A DNA stretch of 57,441 nt, taken from positions 1 through 57,441 of the forward strand of contig JAQCAD010000018.1 in NCBI GenBank assembly GCA_027621915.1, read 5' to 3'. The translations under genes were made by a program, and so were the position numbers. Shown here piece after piece: positions 43,256 through 53,167 of the stretch (the first letter of the stretch is position 1; every line of letters begins with the position of its first letter). Source of the DNA: Pseudomonadota bacterium (lineage in GTDB: Bacteria > Pseudomonadota > Gammaproteobacteria > Steroidobacterales > Woeseiaceae). Below the pieces are notes generated by a model that did not search any database, was not told the origin of the DNA, and worked only from the letters and a program-made list of their open reading frames with translations.

Positions 43256-45534
43256 CTTTCGGCGTCAGGACATTTTCGATCTTGGGCCTGCTGATGACAT
43301 GGCCCGCAATCGCAAGAGATATTCACTACGGCGCGGTAAACGACCCGCAATTGTTACATTGTGACCGAATGTACTGGGGCGGAAAGTTGGCAGAAGCCGG
43401 CAATTGCTATCGCGATCTCTTGAGTGGCGATGCTGTCGCAGCGATCAGGGCAGAAGCAGCGTGGGCGTTGGGCGACCTGCAACTGGCGAATCGCCTGTTT
43501 AAGGAAGCGGCCGGCGAGAACCCGGATGATGCGACCGTTCGCGTTCGATGGGGAGACCTCTTTGCTGATTCGCATCAGGATGGTGAAGCGATGAACATCT
43601 ATCGCGAGGCACTCACCATCGATCCTGATAATGCATTTGCTACCCTGAGTGCCGCGAGGGTTCTGGTCGGCGCGTTTGACGAAGCGGCAAACACCTACCT
43701 GGAACCGCTGTTGTCAGATTCCACCCGGGATGCAGGTGCTAGAGCCGCCGCCTGGCTGGTCGTCGCGCGAGTGTCTCTGGAGAACAGCAGATTCTCGGAA
43801 GGCGCGGACGCACTGGATAAAGCGCAGGAGTTGCTCGAGCAAAACGACTGGCCACTTCTGGAGCTGTATGCGCTGCGCGCAGCGGCGGATCTCCTGGATA
43901 ACGTCACCGAGAGCGACTACACCGCGATGTCCCTCGACGCCAATCCGCATTTTGGTGGCATCTATGCCACGCCGGCGCACTTCTATGTGATCACGCGCCG
44001 CTATCGTGATGCCATCGATCTGTACCAGAAAGCGGTAGACGTCGACCCCAAGCTCGCGGCCGCACACGAGGAACTGGGCGTAAACCTTCTTCGTGACAAT
44101 CAAATGAGTCGCGCGCGCAAGCATCTGGAACTTGCCTACCAGGAAGATCCTTTCAGCCCCAAGGCGGTAAACACGCTGCGGCTGCTGGATTCTTTCGAAG
44201 ATTTCCGCCTGATCAATGACCCTGAAACACCGCAACCCGGTGTCCTTCCCATCACATTTCGATTGCACCGCGATGAAGCGGCAATCATTGCGCCGTATGC
44301 GCTGGAACTGGTCCGCGAGAGCATCGCGGAATTCACGGGACGTTACGGATTTGAACTCAAAGAGCCGGTCGTCGTCGAGATGTACCCGGATCACGAGGAT
44401 TTCGCAGTTCGCACCGCCGGAATGCCGGGAATCGGGATTCTCGGCGCGACATTCGGCTATGTCGTGGCGATGGATTCTCCCTCCGGGCGGCCTCCGGAGC
44501 AGTTCCAGTGGGGCACAACACTTTGGCATGAAATGGCGCACGTATTCACGCTTGAGGCGACGGATCACCTGGTCCCGCGTTGGTTCAGTGAAGGCGTTTC
44601 TGTGTTCGAGGAGTGGCGCAGCGGACCGAACCCGGGCGTCCGTATTCCAATGGCCGTTTATAACGCCATGAAAGACGACCGTTTCCTGCCGATTGCGGAA
44701 CTCGACGAAGGCTTTATACGGCCGACGTATGAGGAGCAGGTAATCGTGTCCTACATGCAGGCGGGACTGGTGTGTCAGTTTATCGATGAAACATACGGTA
44801 CTGAAAAACTTCGCGGCCTTTTAAAAAGCTTCAAAGAAGGATTACAGACAGGCGATGCTATAGAGGCTGTTCTGGACATGTCTCCTGCGGCGTTTGATCG
44901 CGAGTTCGAACAATTCGTCGGGAAAGATCACGGCAGTTTCATTGACAAGCTTCCGGAATGGCATCAAACACAGCAATCGATTTCGGAGCTTGTATCGGAT
45001 GCCGGGTGGCCGGACATCGTCGGACATGCCGAGCTGCTTGTCGACATGTTGCCGCAGTACATCGAGGTAGACAGTCCTTACCTTTCGCTTGCCAGGGCGA
45101 AAGAGGAGATGAATCTGCGTGATGAAGCGGTCGCGGCCTTGATGGCATTCTGGAAACAGGGTGGTTACGAGCCGGTTGCCCTGAAACGACTCGGCGGCTG
45201 GCTCCATGAATCGGGGCGAATAAATGACGCGATAGCGGTGTTCCAGAGCATCAATATGGTGGATCCGCTCGACCAGGAACTGCATGGTGTGTTGGGCGAG
45301 CTGCTCCTTGATCAGGAACGCGCGGATGAAGCGTTGCGAGAATTTACGATCGCGCTTGAGCTCAACCCTCACGACAAAGCCACCGCACATTTTCGCCTGG
45401 CGAAGGCGCATCATGCATTGGGCAACGAAGTCGAAACGCAAAGTCAGCTATTGATGGCGCTGGACGTTGCACCGAACTACCGTCCGGCGCAGCGGCTGCT
45501 ACTTGAGTTAATGGGGGCCGATGCCGGCAACTAG
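43252..45534 (+). CDS. TPR protein with peptidase-MA-like metalloprotease domain
   Basis: The 760-residue product has a signal peptide (about 1-22), TPR repeats (about 35-310, including GIYATPAHFYVITRRYRDAI and the VDPKLAAAHEELG repeat), a metallopeptidase domain with HEMAH at 426-430 (zinc ligands His426 and His430, catalytic Glu427) and WFSEGVSVFEEW downstream carrying the likely third ligand Glu, then more TPR units to the end. It is a periplasmic or surface protease with protein-binding repeats on both sides. GTG 43252 overlaps the previous stop by four bases. In the cluster it is the only recognisable active peptidase. Confidence 0.85.
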   Translation: MTFGVRTFSILGLLMTWPAIARDIHYGAVNDPQLLHCDRMYWGGKLAEAGNCYRDLLSGDAVAAIRAEAAWALGDLQLANRLFKEAAGENPDDATVRVRWGDLFADSHQDGEAMNIYREALTIDPDNAFATLSAARVLVGAFDEAANTYLEPLLSDSTRDAGARAAAWLVVARVSLENSRFSEGADALDKAQELLEQNDWPLLELYALRAAADLLDNVTESDYTAMSLDANPHFGGIYATPAHFYVITRRYRDAIDLYQKAVDVDPKLAAAHEELGVNLLRDNQMSRARKHLELAYQEDPFSPKAVNTLRLLDSFEDFRLINDPETPQPGVLPITFRLHRDEAAIIAPYALELVRESIAEFTGRYGFELKEPVVVEMYPDHEDFAVRTAGMPGIGILGATFGYVVAMDSPSGRPPEQFQWGTTLWHEMAHVFTLEATDHLVPRWFSEGVSVFEEWRSGPNPGVRIPMAVYNAMKDDRFLPIAELDEGFIRPTYEEQVIVSYMQAGLVCQFIDETYGTEKLRGLLKSFKEGLQTGDAIEAVLDMSPAAFDREFEQFVGKDHGSFIDKLPEWHQTQQSISELVSDAGWPDIVGHAELLVDMLPQYIEVDSPYLSLARAKEEMNLRDEAVAALMAFWKQGGYEPVALKRLGGWLHESGRINDAIAVFQSINMVDPLDQELHGVLGELLLDQERADEALREFTIALELNPHDKATAHFRLAKAHHALGNEVETQSQLLMALDVAPNYRPAQRLLLELMGADAGN

Positions 45535-45562
45535 CATTATCTAATAACGGATAGAGAGAGCT

Positions 45563-46582
45563 ATGGCTACAAAACAGGAAGAAGTGTTCGAGACGGACGA
45601 AGTACGGGACCTGGTCGGTAACTTCCAGAGATCGATGACCGGACTGCGGCAAGAGGTTGGCAAAGTCATCATCGGGCAAGCAGACGTTGTTGAACATTTG
45701 CTGATTACGCTGCTTGTCGGCGGACACTGCCTGATAACGGGCATGCCAGGTACGGCCAAGACGTTGCTGGTTCGCACACTGGCGGACGCGCTTGGGCTTA
45801 CGTTCAAACGTATTCAGTTCACGCCTGATCTGATGCCGACGGATGTCACCGGCACCGATATCATCGAAGAGGATTCTGCGACGGGACATCGATCATGGAC
45901 CTTCGTGAAGGGCCCTATCTTCACCAACGTGCTGCTGGCCGACGAGATCAATCGCACGCCGCCGAAAACGCAGTCGGCCTTGCTTGAGGCCATGCAGGAG
46001 AGATCGGTCACCGTTCGCGGCGAACACCATGAACTCAGTCCGCCGTTCTTTGTTCTGGCGACGCAAAACCCGATCGAGCTTGAGGGTACCTACCCGTTGC
46101 CGGAAGCCCAGCTCGATCGATTTCTGTTTAACGTCCTGCTCGACTATCTGAGTGATGACGACGAGCTGGCTGTCGTCAATCGATTTACAACTCGCGTCGA
46201 TCTGCCAGAGGTGACGCCATGCACCACGGCCGAGGAAATCGTTCGTTTTCAATGGCTGGTTCGACAGGTACCGGTTGCCGAGGAAGTGAATCGGTACGCT
46301 GTCAACCTGGTGAGAGCAACAAGACCGACGGAGGCGATTGCGCCGGACGTCATCAGGCGTTACGTGAATTTCGGAGCCAGTGTTCGCGCGACGATGTTCC
46401 TGAATCTTGCCGCAAAGGCGAATGCATTATTACGCGGTCGTTATCACGTCACGAAAGAAGACGTGCGCGCGCTGGCGTTGCCTGTGTTGCGTCACAGAGT
46501 ACTCTGCAATTACTTTGCCGAATCCGACAGCAAGACCGTTGACGACGTGCTGACTGAAATGCTGGAAAAGATCGAGGTCTGA
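45563..46582 (+). CDS. MoxR-family AAA+ ATPase
   Basis: This 339-residue ATPase has Walker A GMPGTAKT (60-67), Walker B LLADEINR (124-131, with the MoxR-type sensor loop RTPPKTQSALLEAM), ATQNPIELEGTYPLPEAQLDRF (sensor 1 and arginine finger region) and a C-terminal lid. MoxR ATPases remodel or activate partner vWA proteins in the cytoplasm. A GAGAGAG purine run lies upstream of the ATG, and 28 bases separate it from the TPR-peptidase. The DUF58 gene begins three bases after its stop, so the partners are co-translated. Confidence 0.95.
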   Translation: MATKQEEVFETDEVRDLVGNFQRSMTGLRQEVGKVIIGQADVVEHLLITLLVGGHCLITGMPGTAKTLLVRTLADALGLTFKRIQFTPDLMPTDVTGTDIIEEDSATGHRSWTFVKGPIFTNVLLADEINRTPPKTQSALLEAMQERSVTVRGEHHELSPPFFVLATQNPIELEGTYPLPEAQLDRFLFNVLLDYLSDDDELAVVNRFTTRVDLPEVTPCTTAEEIVRFQWLVRQVPVAEEVNRYAVNLVRATRPTEAIAPDVIRRYVNFGASVRATMFLNLAAKANALLRGRYHVTKEDVRALALPVLRHRVLCNYFAESDSKTVDDVLTEMLEKIEV

Positions 46583-46585
46583 TCG

Positions 46586-47500
46586 GTGGCAGCTGTACAA
46601 ACCAAACAACACTCAACACGGGATCTCCTGCGGCCCGAAGTGCTGGCCAGTCTGAAAAATCTTGACCTGGTCGCGCGCTCTGTCGTTGAGGGCGTCCTAA
46701 TCGGTTTGCATCGCTCACCCATGTTTGGCTTCAGCCAGGAGTTTGCAGAGTACCGGGCGTATTCTGAAGGTGATGATCCCCGTTTCATCGACTGGAATGT
46801 GTTTGCCAGGACCGGGCGAACTTATATCAAACGATTCCTGGGCGACACCAACTCACACCTGATGATTCTTCTCGATGCCAGTGCGTCGATGGGTTTCGGC
46901 GGGCCGCCGGTAACCAAACTGCGGTATGCACAATTTCTCGGCGCGAGTCTTGCGTTTCTGGCAACCCGGCAACATGACGCAGTTGGATGCATGGTTTTTG
47001 ACGAGGAAGTTCGCGACTATCGCGCGCCTTCGTCGCGTGGCGGCAAACTGCAAGGTGTACTGCACTGCCTGGATTCTGCAACAGCGTCGATTGGTACAAA
47101 GTTTGACAAGCCCTTCGACAAATTTCGTGAACAGGTGAATCGCCGCGGGCTGGTCGCCGTCATCTCCGATTTCTACTGCGATATTGATAGTTTGCTGGCC
47201 GGCGTTCGGCCGCTTGCGTGGCACGGGCAGGATGTGGTTTTCTTTCAGGTACTCGATGATGAGGAAATGAATCCGGATTTCGAAAGCAATGTGTTGCTTG
47301 AAGATGTCGAAACGGGTGAAGCTGTCGAAGTGGCACCGAAGTTCATGCGTGAAGACTATCCGAAGCGAATTCGCTCTCACATCAATGATCTGAAACAGGC
47401 CGCCGCCGGAATCGGCGCTGATCACATGCTGGTGAACACAAGCGATTCCCTGGACCAGGCCTTGCGCAACTATCTGTTGTTCAGGCAAAAGCGCAAGTAA
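46586..47500 (+). CDS. DUF58 protein with vWA-like domain
   Basis: This 304-residue protein has the DUF58 core (YRAYSEGDDPRFIDWNVFAR, about 52-71) and a vWA-type metal site DASASMG (about 96-102). No membrane helix is seen, so it is cytoplasmic. DUF58 and MoxR genes are neighbours in many genomes, and DUF58 is the classic predicted MoxR partner. The start is GTG 46586, with GAGG eight bases upstream. The stop overlaps the next ATG (TAATG). Confidence 0.9.
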   Translation: MAAVQTKQHSTRDLLRPEVLASLKNLDLVARSVVEGVLIGLHRSPMFGFSQEFAEYRAYSEGDDPRFIDWNVFARTGRTYIKRFLGDTNSHLMILLDASASMGFGGPPVTKLRYAQFLGASLAFLATRQHDAVGCMVFDEEVRDYRAPSSRGGKLQGVLHCLDSATASIGTKFDKPFDKFREQVNRRGLVAVISDFYCDIDSLLAGVRPLAWHGQDVVFFQVLDDEEMNPDFESNVLLEDVETGEAVEVAPKFMREDYPKRIRSHINDLKQAAAGIGADHMLVNTSDSLDQALRNYLLFRQKRK

Positions 47501-49467
47501 TGGGACTTATAGCGCCATTATTCCTGCTCGGTGCCATGGCCATAGCATTGCCTGTCTGGCTGCACCGGCTACAGACACAAAGTTCCGAGCGCAAGGCTTT
47601 CAGTTCGGCGATGTTGCTGGAAACGGCGGAGCAGCAAGTGCACGTGCGCAAAAAGCTTAAATATCTGCTTCTGCTTGCTGCTCGTATTGCGCTGCTTGCG
47701 CTTGTTGCGTTGGCGTTTGCGAAACCATTTATGACCGTAGCGCCGGATTCCATGATTGCAACTGCGACGGGAACGCGACTGGTCGTAATCGACACGTCCG
47801 TATCGATGGGACGTGCCGGTACGTTTTCTCAGGCGCTGTCTGAGGGTCGTCGGGCAATTGATGACGCGCCGGCAGATGCGTTGCTGCAGATTGTCGCCGC
47901 TGACGGTACGTTGCACCTCGTGAGTGAGCTGTCTAACGACAAAGCCGAAAAGCGAGCAGCGATCGCTGCACTCACTGTCAGTGAGCTACGGCTTGATTTC
48001 GGCGAAATGATGTCGGCTATTGAGCGATTGGTTGTTTCATTACCGCCACCGGTGTCGGTGCATTTTGTCAGTGACTATCAGGCAAGTGCGATGCCCGTGC
48101 GGTTCGCGGATCTGGTACCGGCCGGCGTCGCCGAGCTGACGCCGCATGTCGTCGGCACGGGACAGCCGTTTAACTGGTCCGTTGACTATGTGAGGGAAAC
48201 GGCGAATGGGCTCGATGTTGGCGTCACCGGCAGCGGTGACCGGGAGAGAGCGGCCGACCTGAATCTCGTCCTGAACGGTGCAACGACAGATTCACGGGGC
48301 CTGATCCAGACGGGGCCGCAAGTGGTTCATTTTGATGTTGGCGCCTACGAGAGTGGTCAGAACCGGGTAGAAGTCATCCTGGTTACGGATGACGACTTTC
48401 AGGCGGACAACCATTGGTATCACATTGTCGACAACGAACCGCCTGTAACGATCCCGCTGATTACACTGAACCCGTCCGGCTTGCCACACACTTATTTGTC
48501 AGCGGCACTGGAGTCCGCGGGCGAATACCAGGTCGAATCGCTGGTTGGCGGCGACTTCGATGCACGAATACTCAGCCGTTACCGTTGGGTGGTCATTGAT
48601 GATATCGGTCTTGTTGATCCAGCGCTTGAAAAAGCGTTGACGGATTTCATGCACGCCGGCGGAAATCTGCTTGCGTTCGCTGGTGATCGTGCTGCTGCGC
48701 TGGAAGTCCTGCCGTTGTCTGGTCATCGACACAGTTCGACGAGTGTCAGGAGCCAGGTAGGCGAATTTCTGTCGGTCGGGAATATTGACACGCGTCATCC
48801 GGCGCTGTCTCAAACGGAAGGCTGGCAAAGTGTGAACGTTTCACGGAGCATGCCGCTCGAACTTCAGGATGGTGACGAGGTTCTTATTCGACTGGAGAAT
48901 AACGAGGCGTTCCTGATTGAGCGCAAAGCCGGTGCGGGTCGCCTGTTATTGATGCCGGCGAATCTCGACAATCATTGGAACGATTTGCCGGTTCGACCCG
49001 TGTTTGTCAGCTTCATTATCGAAGCCGGCCGTTACCTGTCCGGAATCAGCGAAATTGCCAGGACTTATACCACCGGGTCTGTACTTCCTCTCGTATTAAC
49101 CGGAGCAACATCCGGGCAGATAGTTGATCCGGACGGCAATACGGTGTTGTCTCTTGCCGATACCACCCGCGAACAACAAATCAGATTGAACAAGGCTGGC
49201 ATATATGAAGTTTTCACGCCCCAGGGCGAGACGATTGTTGCCGCCAACATTGACCCGCTGGAATCGGACTTGCGAAAAGTGAGCCAGGAGGTACTCGATC
49301 GCTGGCAGGATTCGACAGGCGGCCAGGCGTTGTCCGCGAATTTCACGCTGGACGCGAAAGAAACGGAAACGATCGAACTGTGGCAGTGGGTACTGCTTTT
49401 CCTGGCGCTTGTCGTCATCGGAGAGTCTGTACTCGCCAATACGCACCTGACCGTGCGGAAAGTCTGA
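47500..49467 (+). CDS. BatA-like membrane protein with vWA domain
   Basis: This 655-residue protein opens with the BatA N-terminal signature (two helices, about 5-20 and 52-72, with LPVWLHRLQ and ARIALLALVALAFAKPFM), then a vWA domain (VVIDTSVSMGRAG, DxSxS), beta-rich periplasmic segments, a GATase1-like stretch (VVIDDIGLVDPALEKALTDF) and one C-terminal helix (VLLFLALVVIGESVL). Its layout mirrors the 744-residue protein at 40119, so both may take the same place in two halves of one complex. The start overlaps the DUF58 stop by one base. Confidence 0.87.
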   Translation: MGLIAPLFLLGAMAIALPVWLHRLQTQSSERKAFSSAMLLETAEQQVHVRKKLKYLLLLAARIALLALVALAFAKPFMTVAPDSMIATATGTRLVVIDTSVSMGRAGTFSQALSEGRRAIDDAPADALLQIVAADGTLHLVSELSNDKAEKRAAIAALTVSELRLDFGEMMSAIERLVVSLPPPVSVHFVSDYQASAMPVRFADLVPAGVAELTPHVVGTGQPFNWSVDYVRETANGLDVGVTGSGDRERAADLNLVLNGATTDSRGLIQTGPQVVHFDVGAYESGQNRVEVILVTDDDFQADNHWYHIVDNEPPVTIPLITLNPSGLPHTYLSAALESAGEYQVESLVGGDFDARILSRYRWVVIDDIGLVDPALEKALTDFMHAGGNLLAFAGDRAAALEVLPLSGHRHSSTSVRSQVGEFLSVGNIDTRHPALSQTEGWQSVNVSRSMPLELQDGDEVLIRLENNEAFLIERKAGAGRLLLMPANLDNHWNDLPVRPVFVSFIIEAGRYLSGISEIARTYTTGSVLPLVLTGATSGQIVDPDGNTVLSLADTTREQQIRLNKAGIYEVFTPQGETIVAANIDPLESDLRKVSQEVLDRWQDSTGGQALSANFTLDAKETETIELWQWVLLFLALVVIGESVLANTHLTVRKV

Positions 49468-49607
49468 GCGTATGTCGAATGGAACGAACAGGTACACGCC
49501 AATTTGCTTAACGCTGTGAACCACCACGTGATTCTGCGATCATACTGATTAGCAGATCATTGGAACGAATTACACGCACCCGATCAATCGCGCCGGATGG
49601 AAAGCGC

Positions 49608-52600
49608 ATGAGTTCAACAGAGGAGTTTGAACGATATCTGAGTCTCTTCAGGCTGCGCCTGAAGCAGCTCGTCATGGCGCGCGGTTTCGCCGTGTTTTTC
49701 GCGGCCGCATTCTTCATCACCCTGGTCTCGGTGAGCATTGCGATCAGGCAGGGTTTTCCCACCGACATCACAATCGCATCGCGTCTGATACTGCTCGGCG
49801 CGCTGGCTGCTATTGCCTGGTGGGTGCTGATTCTGCCGGGCAGGCGAGTCGAGAATGACGGTGCTGCGGATATCGAGTCGCGTACACCTGAATTCGAAGG
49901 TCGCGTTAAAACCTGGAATGAAATCGATGCGACCAGGAACCCGATGGCAGATTTGCTTGCAGAAGACACCATGCGGATTGCGCGGGAGCATCCGCCCGAA
50001 AAACAGGTCAGGCAAAAAGAATTCACGTTTGCCCTGGGCACGGCTGGCGTCGCTGCCGTGGCACTTTTGTTTTTTGCGATCGCAGGACCCGGCAATTACG
50101 CTTACGGTGTCAGGCATCTGTGGTTTGGCTGGGCATTTTCCGGGTTGTTACCGCCGCAAAGCATCGAAGTATTGCCTGGCAATGATGGCATTCGTAAGGG
50201 CGGTTCGGTCAACATCCGCGCCATCATGCAGGGTTTCGAGCCCGGGCAGGCCTGGGTGCATGCCCGCTTTGGTAATGCGGAGTGGCAGGAGGTCGAAATG
50301 TCTGACCTCAACGAGAACTTCGAATTCACGTTTTTTTCGGTTCGCGAGCCGCTGGAATATTATGTGTCAGCTGCCAACGTTCGCAGTCCTGCTTACCAGA
50401 TAGACGTTGTCGATCTTCCGGTTGTTGAAAGACTGACGGTGACCTATCGTTTTCCGGAGTGGACGGGCAAAGACGTAAAGATCGATGATCCCGGCGGTGA
50501 CGTGCGTGCCATAGCTGAGACTGAAATCGAAGTGCAGATCAGTGCCGACCGGCCAATGACACCGGGTGAGCTGATTGTCGATGACCAGGTAGTTGCGCTA
50601 AGTGTCAATGGAGCGTCGGCGACTGCCAGATTCAACGTGCACCAGGATGGCCAGTACTTCATTGCTGCGAAAGTTGGCGGAGAGCAAATCCGGCTGACTG
50701 ATGACTACTTCATCACTTTGCTCGACGACGAGCTTCCAAAAATAGAATTTGCCAGGCCTGGCAGGGACTGGAGCGCGAGCAGAATCGAGGAAGTAACCGC
50801 TCGAATTTCGGCACAAGATGACTACCGCCTGGAGTCCCTGGAATTGCGTTACTCGGTCAACGGCGGCGACTGGCAATCCGTACCGCTGTCAGTCGACAGC
50901 GACGTTGCGGAAATTGATCACGTGTTTTTTCTTGAGTCGTTGTCAGATCGCGCCGACGCTGAAGCGCTGGTGCCTGGTGACCTGATTTCCTATTACGCCA
51001 TCGCCGGGGATCGGGAAAATTCGGCGCGTACCGACATTTTCTTTATTGACGTTCAACCTTTCGATCGGCGTTACTCGCAGTCGCAGCAGGCAGGCGGTGG
51101 CGGTGGCCAGCAAGGCGGGCAACAGCAGGATGAAATTTCACAGAGACAACGTGAAATCATCGTGTCCACCTGGAACCTGATTCGCGAAGAACAGGAGAAT
51201 CGTCGCAATGATCCGGCCTACGTTTCGAGCAATGCAGCAATGCTGGCGCGTGTTCAGGCTACGCTTCGAGACCAGGTTGAAACACTCGCGCAAAGGACAC
51301 AGGCGCGGCAGTTGACTGCGTCGACGGAAGAGATTGCCACGTTCGTGGAGAATCTGGAGAAAGCTGGTATGGCCATGATTCCCGCGTCAGAGCGATTGAG
51401 TGAAATCGAACTGGAACAGGCGATTTTGCCGGAGCAGGAGGCGCTGCAACATCTTCTGGCTGCGGAGGCGGTGTTTACGGACATTAGTATTTCTCAGCAG
51501 GCGAACAACGGTGGTGGCGGTGGCGGACAGGCCGGTCGGGATCTGACTGAAATGTTTGAGCTCGAAATGGACCTCGAGAAAAACCAGTACGAAACCGGCA
51601 GCAGGGCGTCACCGGAAGCTCCACAACAGGCGATGGACGAAGCAGCCGACGAACTGGAAGCGCTCGCGCGAAGACAGGAGCAACTGGCGCGAAACATGAG
51701 CCAGAACCAGTCGCCAAGCCCGGCGCAGCGCTGGCAGCAGGAAATGCTGCGGCGGGACGTCGAAGAATTGCGGGAAAGGCTGGAGCGCATGCAGCAACAG
51801 CAGAGTGCTCAAAATCAGTCGCAAGGTCAGTCTGAAGGGCAACAGCAGCAGGGCAGCCAGGGCCAGTCGTCGCAATCGGGCTCGCAGTCCGCCGCAGGCG
51901 AATCGGGTAGCGACGAGCGTACCCGACAGGTCGACGAACTTCGCCGACGCGTGGACAGTGCGGTTCGTGCGATGAATGAGGCCGACGAGGCGATGCGAAA
52001 TGGCGGTAGCCCGGACGAATTGCAGCGCGCAGCGAGCGAGGCGCAACGTCAACTCGAAGGTGCACGGGATCAGGCGACCGAGGCAATACAACGGGCCATG
52101 CAGGCGTCGCTTGATGATCTTGCCAGGCGTGCGGATGAACTGTACGACACCCAGTCGTCAATGGAAGACCAGTTACAGAAATCCATTCGCGGTGTGAACG
52201 TTGGCCGCAACGATTCCAATCGGCTGGAAAGCGGTATGTCGATCGCCGAGGAATACGAACTGGCGGCCGAAAAACGCGAATTGCAGTCAGAGATACAAGG
52301 TCTCGAACAGGACGCGCGAAATACGGCCCAGCAGATTGCAGAGAATCAGCCGGGCGCAGCCGAGCAGGTTCGTGAGGCAATCGACAAATTGCGTGACGCC
52401 GAGATCGAAACCCGTATTGCGGTGGCCGCCGCCTATATCGAACAGGGCGAGGCCGTTTACGTTGCGGGAAGTGAAAGCGCCGTAACAGAGGCGCTGCGCG
52501 AACTCAGTGAGGATCTGGCGCGCGCCCGCAATACTGCTGCGGCCGGTTCCGGCAGTCGACCGGGTAACGGAGCGGGGCAGAATGGCCTGGCGGAAACGCT

Positions 52601-53093
52601 TGCAGAGACTCAAGTGTTGCGGCGCGAGTTACAACAATTGGCCGGTGGCGGCGTCAATGCAGGCTCCAATCGCGGGCCGTTGGCCGGTGCGGGTCGCGAT
52701 GACCTGCAGCAATCGACCGGTATTGAGGTCGGTGACCTGGATGGAAGCCGCGAATTCGATGACCGCGCGAGCAATATCTCCGAGGATGTCATCGCGCTGT
52801 TCAGAGAGCTTCGTGCGAAGGGCGTCTCGGTGCAGGACATTGATGAGCTGCGTCGGCTTTCGGCGGAGATTCGCGCATCCGATTTTAGTGGCAATCCGGC
52901 CTTGCTGGAGCAGGAAGCGCGACGCGCGCTGGCTGTGGTCGAGCAGCTGGAAATTGCGCTTGTCAAAACCGCCCGGCAAGATAACGCTGCCGTACGGACC
53001 AGTGCGGTAGACGAGATTCCGGATGCCCACAAGGAAATTGTCGCCGATTATTATCGTCGACTCGGTCAGGCTGCCGACGAAGTAAACCAGTAA
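49608..53093 (+). CDS. DUF4175 family large membrane protein
   Basis: This 1161-residue protein has two or three N-terminal helices (about 27-75 and 145-170), beta-rich Ig-like segments (about 190-490), a Gln/Gly-rich hinge (about 495-520), then long alpha-helical coiled coil with Gln/Ser-rich low-complexity tracts (about 735-785) to the end. This matches DUF4175 (TIGR02302-type). It may act as a long periplasmic or surface scaffold. The start is ATG 49608, with GGAAA four bases upstream; the TTG at 49560 adds no family sequence. It ends the cluster, 140 bases after the BatA-like gene, so a separate promoter is possible. Confidence 0.82.
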   Translation: MSSTEEFERYLSLFRLRLKQLVMARGFAVFFAAAFFITLVSVSIAIRQGFPTDITIASRLILLGALAAIAWWVLILPGRRVENDGAADIESRTPEFEGRVKTWNEIDATRNPMADLLAEDTMRIAREHPPEKQVRQKEFTFALGTAGVAAVALLFFAIAGPGNYAYGVRHLWFGWAFSGLLPPQSIEVLPGNDGIRKGGSVNIRAIMQGFEPGQAWVHARFGNAEWQEVEMSDLNENFEFTFFSVREPLEYYVSAANVRSPAYQIDVVDLPVVERLTVTYRFPEWTGKDVKIDDPGGDVRAIAETEIEVQISADRPMTPGELIVDDQVVALSVNGASATARFNVHQDGQYFIAAKVGGEQIRLTDDYFITLLDDELPKIEFARPGRDWSASRIEEVTARISAQDDYRLESLELRYSVNGGDWQSVPLSVDSDVAEIDHVFFLESLSDRADAEALVPGDLISYYAIAGDRENSARTDIFFIDVQPFDRRYSQSQQAGGGGGQQGGQQQDEISQRQREIIVSTWNLIREEQENRRNDPAYVSSNAAMLARVQATLRDQVETLAQRTQARQLTASTEEIATFVENLEKAGMAMIPASERLSEIELEQAILPEQEALQHLLAAEAVFTDISISQQANNGGGGGGQAGRDLTEMFELEMDLEKNQYETGSRASPEAPQQAMDEAADELEALARRQEQLARNMSQNQSPSPAQRWQQEMLRRDVEELRERLERMQQQQSAQNQSQGQSEGQQQQGSQGQSSQSGSQSAAGESGSDERTRQVDELRRRVDSAVRAMNEADEAMRNGGSPDELQRAASEAQRQLEGARDQATEAIQRAMQASLDDLARRADELYDTQSSMEDQLQKSIRGVNVGRNDSNRLESGMSIAEEYELAAEKRELQSEIQGLEQDARNTAQQIAENQPGAAEQVREAIDKLRDAEIETRIAVAAAYIEQGEAVYVAGSESAVTEALRELSEDLARARNTAAAGSGSRPGNGAGQNGLAETLAETQVLRRELQQLAGGGVNAGSNRGPLAGAGRDDLQQSTGIEVGDLDGSREFDDRASNISEDVIALFRELRAKGVSVQDIDELRRLSAEIRASDFSGNPALLEQEARRALAVVEQLEIALVKTARQDNAAVRTSAVDEIPDAHKEIVADYYRRLGQAADEVNQ

Positions 53094-53154
53094 ATTTGTG
53101 TTCCGTTTGATCGCTTGGGCGCCGCGCATAGTATGTTTTCCCTATTGCAATGCC

Positions 53155-53167
53155 AACCATAATGGTT
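53155..53167. promoter_or_regulatory. Short palindrome overlapping a -10-like box upstream of the S9 peptidase
   Basis: AACCAT and ATGGTT are exact inverted copies around one base. CATAAT (53158-53163), five of six matches to a -10 box, lies inside. The site is 36 bases before the peptidase ATG and could be an operator; at this length chance is also likely. Confidence 0.3.

Noticed and set aside
43714-44568. 284-codon minus-strand open frame
   Set aside because: It is antisense to the TPR-peptidase gene, which has clear TPR and HEMAH motifs; the mirror product has none.
51484-52380. 298-codon minus-strand open frame
   Set aside because: It is antisense to the DUF4175 coiled-coil region. The Arg/Pro/Ala-rich product comes from the complement of Gln- and Glu-rich codons.
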